Part shown: positions 11,432 through 24,800 of the stretch, piece after piece | How the letters are laid out: each line of letters starts with the position of its first letter | Numbering within the stretch: the first letter of the stretch is position 1 | Source: Gnetum montanum | Taxonomy: Eukaryota; Streptophyta; Gnetopsida; Gnetales; Gnetaceae | Length of the DNA: 64,000 nt | Reading direction: 5' to 3' | Assembly: GCA_015680685.1 (NCBI GenBank) | Contig: MNCI01001941.1 | Coordinates: 268,030-332,029, forward strand | Position numbers and translations under genes: made by a program | The notes under the pieces: generated by a model | Told to the model about the DNA's origin: nothing | What the model saw: the letters and a program-made list of their open reading frames with translations, nothing else | Databases searched by the model: none

Positions 11432-14215
11432 ATGAGTGTCTATGATCCCAAAGAACCTACCATCATCAAGTGTAGGCAATATTTAAGGATCATAGGGGGA
11501 AGTTCTAACTTTTTGGTCATAAATGAAGACTGTTATTATTACATTTTCATCAAAATGTAGGTTGGCCTTATGATTTCACATGTGGAGGTAGAGGCAAAAA
11601 GGAAGTTTGAACTCATGCATCGAGATGGAAAAGAGTATGTCCCTTCCTCGTATGAACAAATATCCCTCAATGATATCTATGCTAGCATCCTAGCCTAATT
11701 GATTGCAATGGAGAAGAAGGATGACAAGCATAGCTTGAAGAAATAATAAGAAGAGGAGGATGAATTTAGGGTAGAATTTGAGCCTGAAAACATTCTGGGA
11801 GGATTGTTCCAACAAACGTCCCTTAAGGTTGCAATGCCTTCCTCTAATACTTTTGTTTTCTCCATGGGCATGGTGTCACCATCTTCCACTCCTACCATGG
11901 TTGGTTCCATAGCAATCATAGCTGCTCATCAAGCTTAAAAAATGCCACAATTGATTGTCTATAACTCATCAATGTCATTCACTACACAGATTCGATCTAT
12001 ACAACCATCGTTGGTGGCTTTCACTACCACAAACCCACTAATTACCTATGTGGGACCTACCATGGGATCCTGAGCAACTCAAAAATTACACATCCATTTA
12101 TCTTATTTGTGCCTTAGGTACTAGCACAAACATTCTTTTCCTTGTTTGGCCTACAAGCTATGACCATAACAAAACCTCTTTCTTCCATCCTACAACCCAT
12201 AACGAGGCCACATGAATCACAATAGACGTCACAACCATATGTGCAAATTGCATAGCCAACAAGGCCATTACAGGGCCTAGATCAAGCCTTGTAGATGATC
12301 CATGACTTGATGGAGGAGTTGAAGAGGATAAAAATCTCAACTTTAGAAGCTATTAAGATTATGGACTTCGACTAGGATAATCACATCAATCATGTAGTCC
12401 CATCCTTGACACTTCCTTTTGGTGTTCTTATTCCTTAGTTTAGCAAATATAATGGAGAAGGTGATCCCAATGCTCATCTTATTACCTTTAGATCTAAATG
12501 CTTACTCTTATAGCCATGGCCTCATACGATCATGAAGATTTTCCCCATGTTGTTGACTAGGAAAGCACTTGATAGTACCATGCATTACCTAGGGAATCCA
12601 TATTCTCTCTAGAGTACTTAATTGCCCAGTTTGTCAACCACTTCAAGTGTAACTTGAGCCTGATACCATGCTTGACCAACTCATGAAGGTCAAGCAAGGA
12701 TCCTTAGAACCCATGCAGAAATTCATTCAATAGTGGAATGGATTGTTGAATGCAATACTAGAGCCTATAGCTAAAGCCCATATTTTAGCCATATTCAAAG
12801 GTATAGTAAATGACTTTATCAAGTCTAAGCTCTATTATCTTGATCCATAGTCCCTCAACTAGGCATTTTCTCAAACCAAGAATATAGAGGATGCTGTGGA
12901 GGCTAGTCATGATCTAGCCTACATAGCATATAAAAATTAGCATACATGGAGATACAAAGAGAAGAACAAACAAAGAAATATGTTCGTAGCAACTATGACC
13001 AAAGAGGCAAAGACCACAAACAAGGAGCCAAGGGCCAACCCACCCATAGCCCCCACTAATGACCATAGTAACCAGCCATCAACCTCTAGAGCCAGTGCAT
13101 TAACAACAACTAGATCTAATGTCAAAAGAAAGGATAGGTCCAAATACACTACATGGCCATTAAAAGCATCAAATTTGTTAGAACAACTTTTGAAAAGTGG
13201 GTGTATTCAATACAAATATATGTTGGAAGCTTTCCAAAAGAAGCGTGATAGGCTATGTGAAATAGCCAAAGACCCCACTAGAGGAATGAAATATGATCCA
13301 CAACTACCTAGGTACTTCATGCTAGATTGCTTTTGCCACTATCTCCAACTACTTGGTCATGACATAGACTTTTGCCTTACATTGAAGGATGACCTGTAGA
13401 GGATGATTGATAGGGGAGAGCTATTCTTAGATTTTTTCAACCTAGTCTAGCCATAAAATCAGTCTATGCAGGTCTACAAGGACCCATTGAATGCTAATGA
13501 CAACCCTTACAACCCTTACAAGGACCCATTAAAAGTAACTAGGGCTCCTATGTTCATAACCATATGGGTAGGATAGTTTAAAGTGCATTGGGTGCATGTT
13601 GATGTTGGAGCTACAACTAACATCATCCCATGCACTATTGTGTAATGCTTGGGCCTAATTGAGCAAATACAGCCTACATCAACAACTGTCCTCAAGTATT
13701 TTAATAGATTAAGGGTTGTTTTCAAGGGGTCTATCTCCTTAGATTTTGTGGTAGGAGAGTAGTTTCCCATAACCATTAATTTCTAGGTGGTGGAGGAAAC
13801 ACTAGGGCTCAACATTATCTTAGGAAGACCTTAGTTGGCTTAATGATGAGCTGTATCCTCACCCATCCATCAAGAAATTCATTTTCCTTACAAGGGAGGT
13901 GAAATCATCATTCATGGTGATAGCATGATTCCCCTAGCTGTTAACAACGTGAACATAGAGAAAGGGTCTAAAGTGGAGCTTTAGGAGGAAACTCCAAGTC
14001 ATGTAGTCTATCAACCAAGAGAGATTAACAACCCAATGATGAAAAAAATATGCAATAGGATGCATTATGGGATGAACTCCCTTTTAACATCATTAGTTAA
14101 GGTGATGGTGAATACAAATTTGTGCAAAGTAGAACTTACTCATTCCCTAATCTTTCAAAGATTAGCAAGAATATGCACAAGTGAATTGCACATTAACCTT
14201 CCCATGCCCTTATAA
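11432..14215 (+). pseudogene. gag-pro: Element B gag-protease pseudogene
   Basis: An ATG at 11432 (MSVYDPKEP) begins a gag N-terminus homologous to that of element C. The capsid-like block follows ('FSKYNGEGDPNAHLITF', 'IMKIFPMLLTRKALD', 'IAQFVNHFKCNLSL', about 12430-12660), then a basic linker (12980-13140) and the conserved 'RDRLCEIAKDPTRGMKYDP' segment. The knuckle region (13327-13380) keeps Cys, a later His and the last Cys but has Leu for the first His. A retropepsin-like protease follows, with 'VHVDVGATTNIIP' (about 13584-13622, catalytic Asp kept) and 'GLNIILGRP'. The tail has 'GDGEYK' (about 14100), also seen in C. Many TAG/TGA stops and at least two frame changes make it non-functional. 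Confidence 0.8.
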
Positions 14216-14399
14216 CTAGATGCATTGATAGCCATGTAGCCTAATTTGTTATATCTTTTTATATACTTTGTTTTACTCTTTATGCATGTAGCCTAAGTTT
14301 CTACTTTCATTTGCATTTTTACTTATTTTCTTTTACTCATGTTATGAACAAGCTGAAAGCCTTAAGAAAATTTTAAAACATAAAATTGCAAAAAATATA
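14216..14399 (+). other. Spacer after protease, no gene
   Basis: AT-rich, non-coding sequence between the end of gag-pro and the minisatellite. Confidence 0.4.
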
Positions 14400-14945
14400 A
14401 ATTTCTTTTTCATCATGGCCTACCATGGCCTTAAAATGGCAAAGGTAATCACACAACATGGCCCACTATGGCCTTAACTAGCAAAATTATAGTCTGCTAA
14501 GACTTTAAACTGGTGTCATAGTTCGCTAAGACTTTAAACTAGAAACATGGCATACTATGGCCTTAAACTGGAAAAATTATAGCATGGTAAGACTCTAAAT
14601 TGGTGTTGTAGTCTGCTAAGACTTTAAACTGGCAACATGGCCTACTATGACCTTAAATTGGCATTAAGGCTTGCTATGGCCTTAAATTGGCAAAATTATA
14701 GTTTGCTAAGACTCTAAACTGGAGATGAAATCTACTAAGGCTCTAAACTGGTGATGCAGTCCATTAGGACTCTAAACTGACATCATAGTTTGCTAAGACT
14801 CTAAACTAGTGATGTAGTCTACTAGGACTCTAAACTAGGATCGTAGTCCACTAAGACTCTAAACTGGTGATGTAGGTTGCTAAGATTTTAAATTGGTGAC
14901 ATGGCTGGCCATGGCCTTAAATTGGCAACACAATATAATCTGTGC
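14400..14945 (+). repeat. ~29-bp minisatellite at the protease/antisense-gene boundary
   Basis: About 17-19 units of the type 'tagtctgctaagactttaaactggtg', alternating with 'catggcctactatggccttaaactgg' forms. The 'taaactgg' core recurs every 27-31 bp. The same core appears before pol (21470-21600, 25480-25510, 60300-60330), after pol (29420-29500, 62114-62690) and after protease in element C (53868-54240). Confidence 0.85.
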
Positions 14946-15305
14946 TTGCCATGGACTAAAACTAGAGAACATAATTTTTATTATTATACTTCTTTTTTTT
15001 AGCCTATTATCACATTGATTAGCCATTTAATGTTATAACCAAAACATCAACCTAGCCATTCACAATGTTCACAACATTTATAGCGTTTCCTATAACTATA
15101 GATATATATAGCCAAAAATAAAACCAAAATTTTAAATTTAAATTTAAAGTATTCATAACATACATAGCCATGGCCACACTGTGTGGCAAAAATATATAAA
15201 AAAAGAATAATATCCATTTATAACATAGTCTTGGCTAACATTATCCATCAACATGAAAATAAAAGGAATATAGCCAACAAGCTAAAAATGAGTAGATGGA
15301 GGATG
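14946..15305. other. Spacer, no sense-strand gene
   Basis: AT-rich sequence with no recognised sense-strand gene. It would be the 3' flank of the antisense gene on the minus strand. The open frame 15183-15377 overlaps the antisense terminal exon and is a shadow. Confidence 0.4.
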
Positions 15306-17393
15306 CTAAGGGGCATTCAGAGGAGGAAGTGGTGGATCATCTCCACCCTCACTGCTAGGGTTTCCAGTGTCTCTTGATGCCTAAAATACAATAACACATA
15401 GCTAGTTAGTGATCAATAGCCAAAATCATAACTTAAAACAAAAACTAAAACATAAAATGCATCTAACTTGTGGGGATTCTAGCTCCATGACTTCTGCGGG
15501 TAGATATGGAAGGCCATTCTCTAAACGATGGAGGATTTGGTCCTCCATCATATTGACCCAATCAATATCCCCTAGATACCATAGTGAGACCTTCCCCAAG
15601 GGCATGTCAGGAAGTTGAGTATTGGCCTTGGAATGGCTAATATAGCATAAAATGCTCACCAACTCCACAATAATGAGGATGATCTTCAAGTGGATCTTGC
15701 ATGAAGCAAAGCAAAAGCATTATGACCAATTAGAATTTATTAATAAATTTGGAAGAAACATCTAGTTTGAGGTTAAATTAACCTCTGTAAAAAGCTCTAA
15801 GGTGTTTATCTAAGTTGGCTTAAGAAATTCTAGAAAAAGCATAATTACAACTTTTCATAGCCTTTAACTTCATAGCCAAAATATTATAGCCAAAGATTTA
15901 TAGGCAGAAGTAAGCCTTAGATTAAACCATGCATAAGATTATAAAAAGTATTAAAACTTATATAGCCATGAAAAAGCCTGCTAAGAATAGCAGAAGCCTT
16001 TACTTTTCTTAGAAAAAAAATTTAAACATAAGTTTTACATATTTAGCAATCATGAAAGTTGACAAGAGTAATCTCTACATCCATCCCCAAAGGGGTAAAG
16101 TACTATGACCATGATACAACCATAACCAAAAATTTATGAAAAATTCATCTAAGCTTCAATTTTAGTGATTCCACCATGGAAAGAATCTTGAAATCATGAA
16201 CCTTCTAGCTAAAGCCATTGCAACCAAGAAAACATAACCGTTTTTATGTAAGACAGACAAAACTAGCAAAAATCGTAGCCGTCATCATTAACCCCTTTTT
16301 TCACATGGTTGATAAAAAATTCACCAAAATTTCGTTTGAGCTTCAAAAAGAGTGATTCCACCACTGTTTAAAAGCTTGAATTGAGTCCTATACACCCACA
16401 CTTAAAAAAATTAAAAAATCATTACTGTTTATGCAAAAAAAAAATTCATCAATTTAGATAAAAATCTGAAAATGGGACAAACCCCCTTTGGACATAGGTC
16501 TAATGAAAAATTCATTAAAAATTTGTTTCAAGTCCAATTTACCCCTATTGGAAAGTTGAAGCCAAGACCTACCTAGCCATAGCAGCAAAAAAAAAAAAAA
16601 AAAACAAAGAAGGAATAGCCAAGACCCTTGCCATTTTCTTAGAGAAAATTCATGAATTTACATGAAAATCTAAAAATGGCATAAAAAATCTAATTGCATG
16701 ACCTTAGAAAAACATCAATAACTTAATGGCTTCAAAGCCAAATTGAACAAGACAATAGCCATTGGAAAGCTTAAACATAGGGCTACAAATCCATAACATT
16801 GTATTTGAATAATATGTTACCATTTTCTTAAGGAAAAATACATAATGTTGTTTCCTTTTTTCATGTAAAAAGCTAAAAAGCTAAAACCCAACTTAACATA
16901 GTCATAAAAACGTAGCAAAAATAGCCAAAATGAGCAATACCCATGGGAGAAAATAGCAAGATAAGGGGGGTAAGATTTTGTTACAATTAAATTTTGATGA
17001 AAATTGAAGCCTAGATTTGAGAAAAATGACCCTACCCCCAAATTTTGGGAAAAAATCATGAAATTTGCAAGCTGAATTTCAAAAATTGAATCTACTAAGG
17101 CAAAAACAATGAAATGACTAGAGATCCATGTAGAAATGACAAAAATAAGAGGTGGTATTTCCTCAAAATTTTGTTTTACCCACTTTATCAGTGTAGATTT
17201 AAGAAAAATGACCCATAAAACACAAGAAATATATGAAAAATAGCTAGAAACAAAAGTAAAAACGGTTAGAACTACTAGCGACGAATGAGCCCTAGATGGA
17301 AATAAGCCTAGGAAATCCTTACAGGTCCCTAGCATGCTCTTCTATCTTTTGAATCTTTGGTTTTTTGCTCTTCCCTCCATGTTGTTGTGGCAT
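15306..17393 (-). pseudogene. Element B antisense gene: first and last two exons recognised
   Basis: Three minus-strand pieces have gene-like form. A first exon, 17393-17323, starts ATG and encodes a basic N-terminus (MPQQHGGKSKKPKIQK...), ending at a GTAAGG donor in phase 2. A penultimate exon, 15695-15468 (76 codons, no stop, containing 'MPLGKVSLWYLGDIDWVNMM'), runs from a CAAG acceptor to a GTTAGA donor, phase 0 at both ends. A terminal exon, 15380-15306, follows a TTTTAG acceptor in phase 0 and codes for a Ser/acidic/Pro tail (SSEGGDDPPLPPLNAP), then TAG. The ~1.6 kb between first and penultimate exons is U-rich and intron-like; middle exons are missing or unrecognised. Position between protease and RT equals that of the antisense gene in element C. 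Function unknown. Grouping these exons is inference from phase, order and location. Confidence 0.5.
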
Positions 17394-17949
17394 AATGGCA
17401 AGGTCAACGCTCAGAATAGTTAAAAATTGAGAAGAATGGGAATTTAACATTGATTGCAAGGAAGATGGAAGGCTTCCATGATGAAGATTGATGCTCTCTA
17501 CAACAAAAATCTCTACCAAAGCTCTCCCCCAATGTGTTGTTGCTTTAGAATGATAATTGTGATTGAAAACTTGTGAAATTTAGCATTAAAAACTTAAACA
17601 AAACCTGAATGTCCACCTCTAAATCCCAGTTGCTTATTTAGTGGACCATAATTCCAAGTGCACTGAAGTCCAAAGGGGGGAAAGTCTTTTCCACACTAAA
17701 ATTGGTGGAAGTTAAGCTCAAAATTCAAAATTTTAAATTTTTTGATTTTGGGCTCCAACCATATGCCTTCTCTCTTATCCAAAAATGGCATCAACTCTAA
17801 GTTTTGGCCACTTTTGATAATTAAAGTAAATATTTCAATCTTAAATCCCATACATCCATACTAGGGATGTCATGCCCAGTGTGGACACATGCCTTCCACT
17901 ACCTAAAACCATCAAAACCTAAGCATTTTACCATTTTTTGTAATCAAAA
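17394..17949. other. 5' flank of the antisense gene in element B
   Basis: No coding signal beyond a minus-strand open extension (to 17519) upstream of the chosen ATG. It could hold the antisense promoter, but I see no convincing TATA motif. Confidence 0.35.
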
Positions 17950-20900
17950 CCTATCTTTTTCAACCTTGGGCTCCCAAAAGGGATTAGACATGAACAAAAC
18001 TAAATAACATAGTTTTCATTTCTGGTGAAATAGTGCCAAGCATGGAAGAAGTAGGGCATAACATCTATTCTTACTTCCCAATATCCATCTAACCCAAGTT
18101 TACATGACCTAGAATCCTTCAAACACCCCTGGCAGCCCTGGAACCTCACCAAATGTAGTCGAAACTGGTTGAAACCTTAGGATTTGGTAGTTTCATGCTA
18201 GGGAAAGCCTCATCCATGTTGAGCATCTCATCCCTAGTTTGGATGGAGAGGGAAAATACTAAAATCTCTTGAATTGACCACCTAGTAGCCATTTCTCAAA
18301 GCTTAGTAACCCCTAGATCCTACCAGAATTCTTTGGAGTGTTTGAATGTTCCAAAGTAGTTAAATATGGAACAAAACTATCATCCCCCTCTCATCCACAC
18401 TAGGGCCATCATGTCAACATGGAAGAAATTGTGGAGACTACATGAGGCCCTTAGGAGCCTTTAAAGTACTAAATCTTGGCATCTAGTATTGATTGTCGAC
18501 ACCGAAAGCCTTAGAGGCTGACATGTGTGGTCGATTGGGTGTCGAACTAGCCTAGATATAACTTTCATTGTTCTTTCACATTGGGGGAGATCTCTTCCAC
18601 ATTTCCCAACATGGAAACTAAGAAGAGTGACTAGGAAAGTTAGTGGGGAATCTTAGAAATGAAAAAACAACCTCAAATCACCTTGTACTTAACACTAGAA
18701 CCTTCATAGCCTCTCTGGAAGCTAACAGAATGTGAAAAATCAATAAAAATTAGCCTCCTATGGTTTTTTCACACTAAGGAGGACCTCCTCCATGCTAAGA
18801 ATTCTAGTATTAGTGTGGATGAAAGGGGGAAAGCCAAAATTATTGAATTTTGCATGCAGTTTGACTTCCAGAAGCAACTCAACCCTACCGGAAGCCTCCA
18901 GACTCATGAAAGTCATCTAAAATGACCTAAAATTGTTCCCTTTAGATTCTCCATGCTATGGAGGGTTCCATCCATGTTGAGCATCATATCCCCAATGTGG
19001 ATGAATGAGGGAAAGCCTCAAACCCTTCTCATAGCCCTCAAAATAACTAGATTTCTATCCTAGGGTTCAATAGTCAACACTAGTAACCTTGTGGACACGT
19101 ATGCATAGTTAAAATTGAAAAAAATTAGCAAAAAGTAGAGTCCATTTATTTCTCCACACTAGGAGCCACCTCTTTCACAATGGCCATCATGGAAGAAAAG
19201 AGGAAAACTTTGGGGGAACTCTAGAATAGCCTTCAACAACCTTAAATGAATGCTAGAAAGCCCTATGTGTGTTTAGGAACCCTATTTGCACATCCTAAGA
19301 TCCTTAGAGTTGCTGATATTAATCACAGATAGTCACAAAACCTTTTCCCCCAATATTTCATGTTGAGCATGGAAAATAGGGTGAAACATCAAAAATCACT
19401 TAATAGCCCTCAAAAAAACCAAAATTTGACATTGGGAATCAGTAGTTGACACTAGCAACCTTAGAGACCCACATGCATGGCCAGAAACATTAGACAATGA
19501 TAAAAAGTAGTGTTCCTCAGTTCCACCACATTGAGAAATCCCTCTTCCATGCTACCCAGCATGGAAGAAAAAGGGAAACTTTGGGAAAACTCAAAAATGA
19601 CCTTTAAAGACATCAAGAAAATAACTTATAGCTATACATGAGGCTTGAGACTAGTTTCACATCTTCTAGAGTCCTCAAACCTTGCAAAAGTGATTATAGA
19701 AAGCTAGAAGATACTCCCCCTTGCCTTCCATATTGAGCATACTATCCCTAGCATGGAAAATATGGGGGAAGCTTAAAAACCATCTAGGAAACCTCAAAAC
19801 TAACCAATTTTGACCCTAAACCCTAGTCCTCTACCTCGACAACCCTAGAGGCATACATGCATGATTGATTGAGGCCAAAACTAGCTTAGATATGAGATTT
19901 ATGGTTCTTCCATACTAGAGATCCCTTCCTCCATCCTGCCTAGCATGAAAACTAAGGGAGGAACTCATTTGAAGCTCCTAAAAACCTCACAATTACATCA
20001 AATAACCTTGCATGCACTTTAGAACCTTGTTAGCATCCTCTACAGTCTTCAAACCTCAGAAAATTGATTTCAAATGGTCAAAAATTGGTTCCCCTTAGTC
20101 TTCCACTCTAAGAATCCTAGTCCTAGCATGGGAAAAAATGGGAAGCCCAAAAAACAATTGGGAGTACTCAATGATACTAAATTTTGACATGAAACTCTAG
20201 CCTTTGGTCCTAGCAACTTTGAAAGCTAACATGCATAGTCAATTATGATCCAAATTGGCCTAGATATGGGATTCTTATTCCATCCATGCTAGAGAAGGTT
20301 CATTCCATGTTGGGTATCATGGAAATATGGGAAAAGCTACTTTTACACTTTTGGTGGCAAGATAACACTTCCAGAAGCCAAAGATCTATGCTGGAGAAGC
20401 CTAAGACCTTGTAGCCTTGAGATTGTGCTTGTTTGATCTCATTTTGACCTCCAAAACTCATTCCTACAAATATTCTAGGTTGGAGTAACTCTCCTAGCAT
20501 GGAAATAGGGGAGAAGAACTTATATGCCATTACATGACCTCCAAACATGTCCAAAATCAACAAAAAACTTGCAGAATCATGATTGACAGCCCTAGGGGCC
20601 TAGGAACCTAGTTAATGTGCTTCCAAATCATCTTAAATTCACAAAAAATGTTCCCTCATTCTTCCACACTGGGAATACTATGATTAGCATTGAAGAATAG
20701 GGGAAGCACTTTCAACATGTTTTGACATTACAAACTGACTCAAATGGCCTGAAAGCAAAGCTAGAGAATGCACAACTACCAGATCTAGGTTCTAGATGAC
20801 TGTTTGATCATGTTTGATTCTATTTTTGCCTAGATTTTGGTTTTCCATATTGATCCCCCTCTCTTCCATGCTAGCTAACATTGAGGTAGGGAGTTTAGCT

Positions 20901-21200
20901 CTAGAACCTGCTTTTTAACCTTTATTGATCTCTAGAGTGACCAATTTTGATGGATTTGGCCTTGCATTGCCTTGAGAAGTTTCTGAAACCTTAATTTTGG
21001 ACCTCTAGATGTCCCAAAAATTACTTTTCCTATTTTCCACACTAAGTGTGCCTTCTTCCATGCTAGATAGCATGGAAACAAGGGGGCCTAGCGTGGAAGC
21101 TTCAAAACTCTCAATTTTCATGTCCAAATAGCTCAAAAATAGCCTTGATTTATGCCCAAACTTACTTAATAGCCTTTTAGCCTCAAACATGGCCTATCAA
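17950..21200 (+). repeat. Degenerate ~190/380-bp repeat field in element B
   Basis: Blocks recur with 'cttccatgctag...agcatggaagaaaaggggaaac', followed by 'caactctagaggcatacatgcatg'-type text. Comparable starts are near 18495, 19065, 19445, 19825 and 20190, giving steps of about 570, 380, 380 and 365, that is, multiples of about 190 bp with two alternating forms. Copies are strongly diverged. No open frame is conserved between units, so this is non-coding spacer between the antisense gene and pol. The word 'catggaag' is shared with the element B LTR. Confidence 0.65.
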
Positions 21201-21469
21201 GGCCTAAAAATGGCAAGACTTTAATCCTGTTTAACATATATTAGTTAATTTCCAGCATATGTAGCGTATTTTGATTGATTTAGCCTTATTGCATCATGTT
21301 TCAACTTGTCTTTGGTCTTGTGTTGCATTGACAACCTTGATAACCTTCTTACAACTCTTATATATCCTTATGTTTTTTTTTTATTTTTGACTTAGTATAG
21401 TCTTATTTACCTTTAGCCTTTGATTGGTATCAAATAGTGGGGTTTGGCCTTCCCTGACCACCATTTGAC

Positions 21470-21600
21470 ACCATGTGACCATGGATTGCTAAGACATTAA
21501 ACTAGGATCACGACTTGCTAAGGTGTTAAACTGGGATCATGGCTTGCTAAGGTCTTAAATTGGCATCATGGCCTACCAAAGCCTAAAACTAGAAAAATCA
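21470..21600 (+). repeat. Boundary minisatellite before pol (element B)
   Basis: Four or five units of the 'cttgctaaggtcttaaactggcatcatgg' type, the same core as at 14400-14945, about 250 bp upstream of the RT module. Confidence 0.7.
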
Positions 21601-21826
21601 TTGTCTTTTTTCATCGTTAGTAGCCTTATTTCTCACACTTCATCTTACTTGATCTTTATTTGGCCTTTGTTTTGTCTCTATTATACTTTGTCAAATTGTC
21701 CTTATCTCATTGATAGCCTTGGATGACCTTGTTTGCATTAGATTTGCATGTGTTTACATGATTTTATAGCATTTTAGCATTATTTATTTAGTTTTATCAG
21801 GTGCCACTTAATATGCTTTTGGTTGA

Positions 21827-21836
21827 CATGTAGGAT
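21827..21836 (+). promoter_or_regulatory. Candidate splice acceptor before RT (element B)
   Basis: 'gacatgtag' followed by GAT immediately precedes the conserved start of the RT module. The second pol has 'gatgtgtag'+GAT at the same position (25880-25891) and element C has 'aattggtag'+GA at 60434-60444. A conserved AG at this place in three copies suggests a 3' splice site. Confidence 0.4.
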
Positions 21837-21842
21837 CAAAGT

Positions 21843-24800
21843 ATGAGTACTTGGAAGCAAATCAATTTGCCTTTGTATCTACATGGACTTCACAGTGATG
21901 TTAAACAATGTATCAACCCTGATTGCCTTGATCTTAGGCTTGAGAGTCTTGTTGATCATATAGCCTCAATAGAGAAAAATCTAGAAGGGCTTGAAGACCT
22001 AGTCAAAACCCTTGACTTAGAAGTAGAAGGCATAATTTAAGACTCTTTAGTTGAGATTCCTATCACAACACACAATGGTAAGGAGAAAACCCTTCAACTA
22101 TGTTCCTCATTGGAACCTCAATATGCTCAAGACATCACCAAGGTCCTACAAACCAACATTAAGGCCTTTGCTTGGTCATATGAAGATATGTTGACCTAAA
22201 CCCACATTTAGTCTAGCACAACATCATACTAGATGCTAGCATTAGGCCAGTTAAGTAGAAAGTGTACAAAATTAGACTTGATTTAAGTTTGATAGTTTTC
22301 GATGAGATCTTAAAGCTCTACCAAGTTGATTTCATTAGGGTTGTCAACTACATGGAATGGGTGTCCAACATCGTCGTAGCCCCTAAGAAAAATGGGAGTA
22401 TCCATATTTGCATTGATTTCGAGACCTAAATAAAGTGACTATCAAGGATGACTTCCCTTTGCCTAGTATGGATCAACTTATCAATGCTATGGCTAGGCAT
22501 GCCTAGTTTTCCTTTATGGATGGACTCTTAGGATATAATCAAATTAGGATCAACCTAGAGCACCAACTTAGCATAACCTTTATAACCCCATGGGGTACCT
22601 TTTGCTATACTATGATGCCCTCCGGCCTTAAGAATACTAGAGCAACCATTCAATGAGCCATGACCTATCTATTTAATGATTACATGTTAGGTTTGCTTAA
22701 TGATCACGTAGATGATATAGCCATTAAGTACAAAGTGGCCAATGATCATGCTAATGACCTAGACCTTGTGCTTAAATGATGGCTCAAATACAAGCTTAGG
22801 CTCAATCCCAAGAAATGTATCTTCAGTGTTAAGACTAGCAAGATACTTGGCTTTATAGTCTCTAAAGCAAGGATATGTGTCGATCCTGATAAGGTTAAGG
22901 CCATATCAAAATTAGTAGCAGCTACCAACCTTAAGGAGATTTGAGGATTACAAGGTAGATTATATTTTATTTGTAGGTGTATCACTAGGCTTATGGATAA
23001 GTTACGGTCCATGCAACACTTGCTTATGAAAAAAGTTCACTAAAAGTGGATGGCTCAATGCTAAGAAGCCTTTGATGACCTAAAGTAAGATTTGGCACAA
23101 CTACAGATAGTTTATCCTCCACAAGAGGGTAAAATGTTCTACATTTATGTTGCCATCTCTAACACATCCATTGCCTCTCTACTTTATCAAAAATGTGATG
23201 ATGAAGTAGAAATGCCTATATAATATGTTAGCCATGCATTAGTTGCTCACAAGTCCCAATATACTGAAGTGGATAAGTATTGTCTAGAACTATTCTTCTC
23301 CTTAAATAAGTGAAGATACTGCCTCTGCAGAAGCCAAGTCAACATCATTTGCAAAGATAATATGCTTAGAGCGATAATGACTAACATTTATGAAAGTAGC
23401 TGTATAGCCTAATGAAAAGCCATAACCATAGAGTTTGACCTTCATTACATCTTTCAATCCTCAACAAAAGGTCAAGCTATAATTGTACAACTCACAATAT
23501 CACCTATTAATGACCAAGCAACCATAGATCCTAAGTTCCTTGATGATCATATTAATGTAGTTAGCCAAGTACTTGAGGATTATGAGGCGATCATGCACTT
23601 TGATGGAGCTTCAACTACCCATGGGGCCAGTGCTACTGCCATCATAACATTCTCATATAGTGAGATCTGATCCTTCACTTACTGTTTTGAGTTCCCATGT
23701 ACCAATAACATAGTAGAGTATGAGGGCTTGATTAGAGGAATGATGGTAGCCCGTGACCTAGAAATTAGATGCTTAATGATCAAAGGTAATTCAAAAATTA
23801 TGGTTAACTAAGTAATTGAGGTGTACATGTGTAAAACCAAATACTTACAACCATCCTATGACCTAGGGAAGCAATTTTTATAGTAATTTACAAACATTGA
23901 TATCCAACACATACCCTAAAATGAGAATTCCATAGCTGATGCCACTGCAACCCTAGCCTGTAGTGTGACATTAGAGGTGTTAAGTAAGTTATCCACTTTA
24001 ACTATGAATTATGCTACTCCTATTACATAGAACACTGAGGATACCTTTGTGGGCATCATTCATATTGCTCCTCCCAAAGAATGATACGACGATATCAAAT
24101 TTTACCTTACGCATGATGAATCCTCAGAAGGCTTGACTACTACTCAAAAGGATGTTGTACACAAGCAATCGAAGCAATATTTCATCATAGGTGATAATGT
24201 TGATGATCCTATGATGGCATACTCCTAAAATGCTTAGGTAAAATTGAAGCTAGAACAATCCTAGAGAAAGTTCACAAGGGTGTTTATGGAGGACATATAG
24301 GACTAAGAGCTATGGTTGCTAAGATTAGATGGTTAGGCTACTATTGGCCCCATATGAAAAATGACTACCTATAGAAGGTTAAACGATGTGACACATGCCA
24401 ATGATATAGAAACCTTATACATGTACCACCAATTGAGTTGCATACCACTCAAATTACATGGCCATTTCAATGATGGGGGTTGGATATCATTGGATCCATA
24501 ACACCTAAGTCTTCTATGGGGCATAGCTTCATCATAATCGTGACTGAATACTTTACAAAGTGGGTTGAGGCTATTCACCTAAGGAAGACTACATCTGAGA
24601 AAGTCGACAAATTCATCCTATATAACATTGTAGCTTGTTTTGGCATACACATGGTCATAGTTACATATAATGGATCATAATAGAAAATAAAATATTTCTA
24701 TCATGACTTAGGCATTAATCATTCTTTCTCATCGTCTTATTACCCTCAAGATAATGGACAAGTAGAAGTAAGCAATAAGGCCATCATCAACTTACTCAAA

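Noticed and set aside
16817-17335. 172-codon minus-strand open frame rich in Phe/Leu/Ser, looking membrane-like
   Set aside because: Composition is that of a U-rich intron. It overlaps the donor of antisense exon 1 in element B and resembles no protein.
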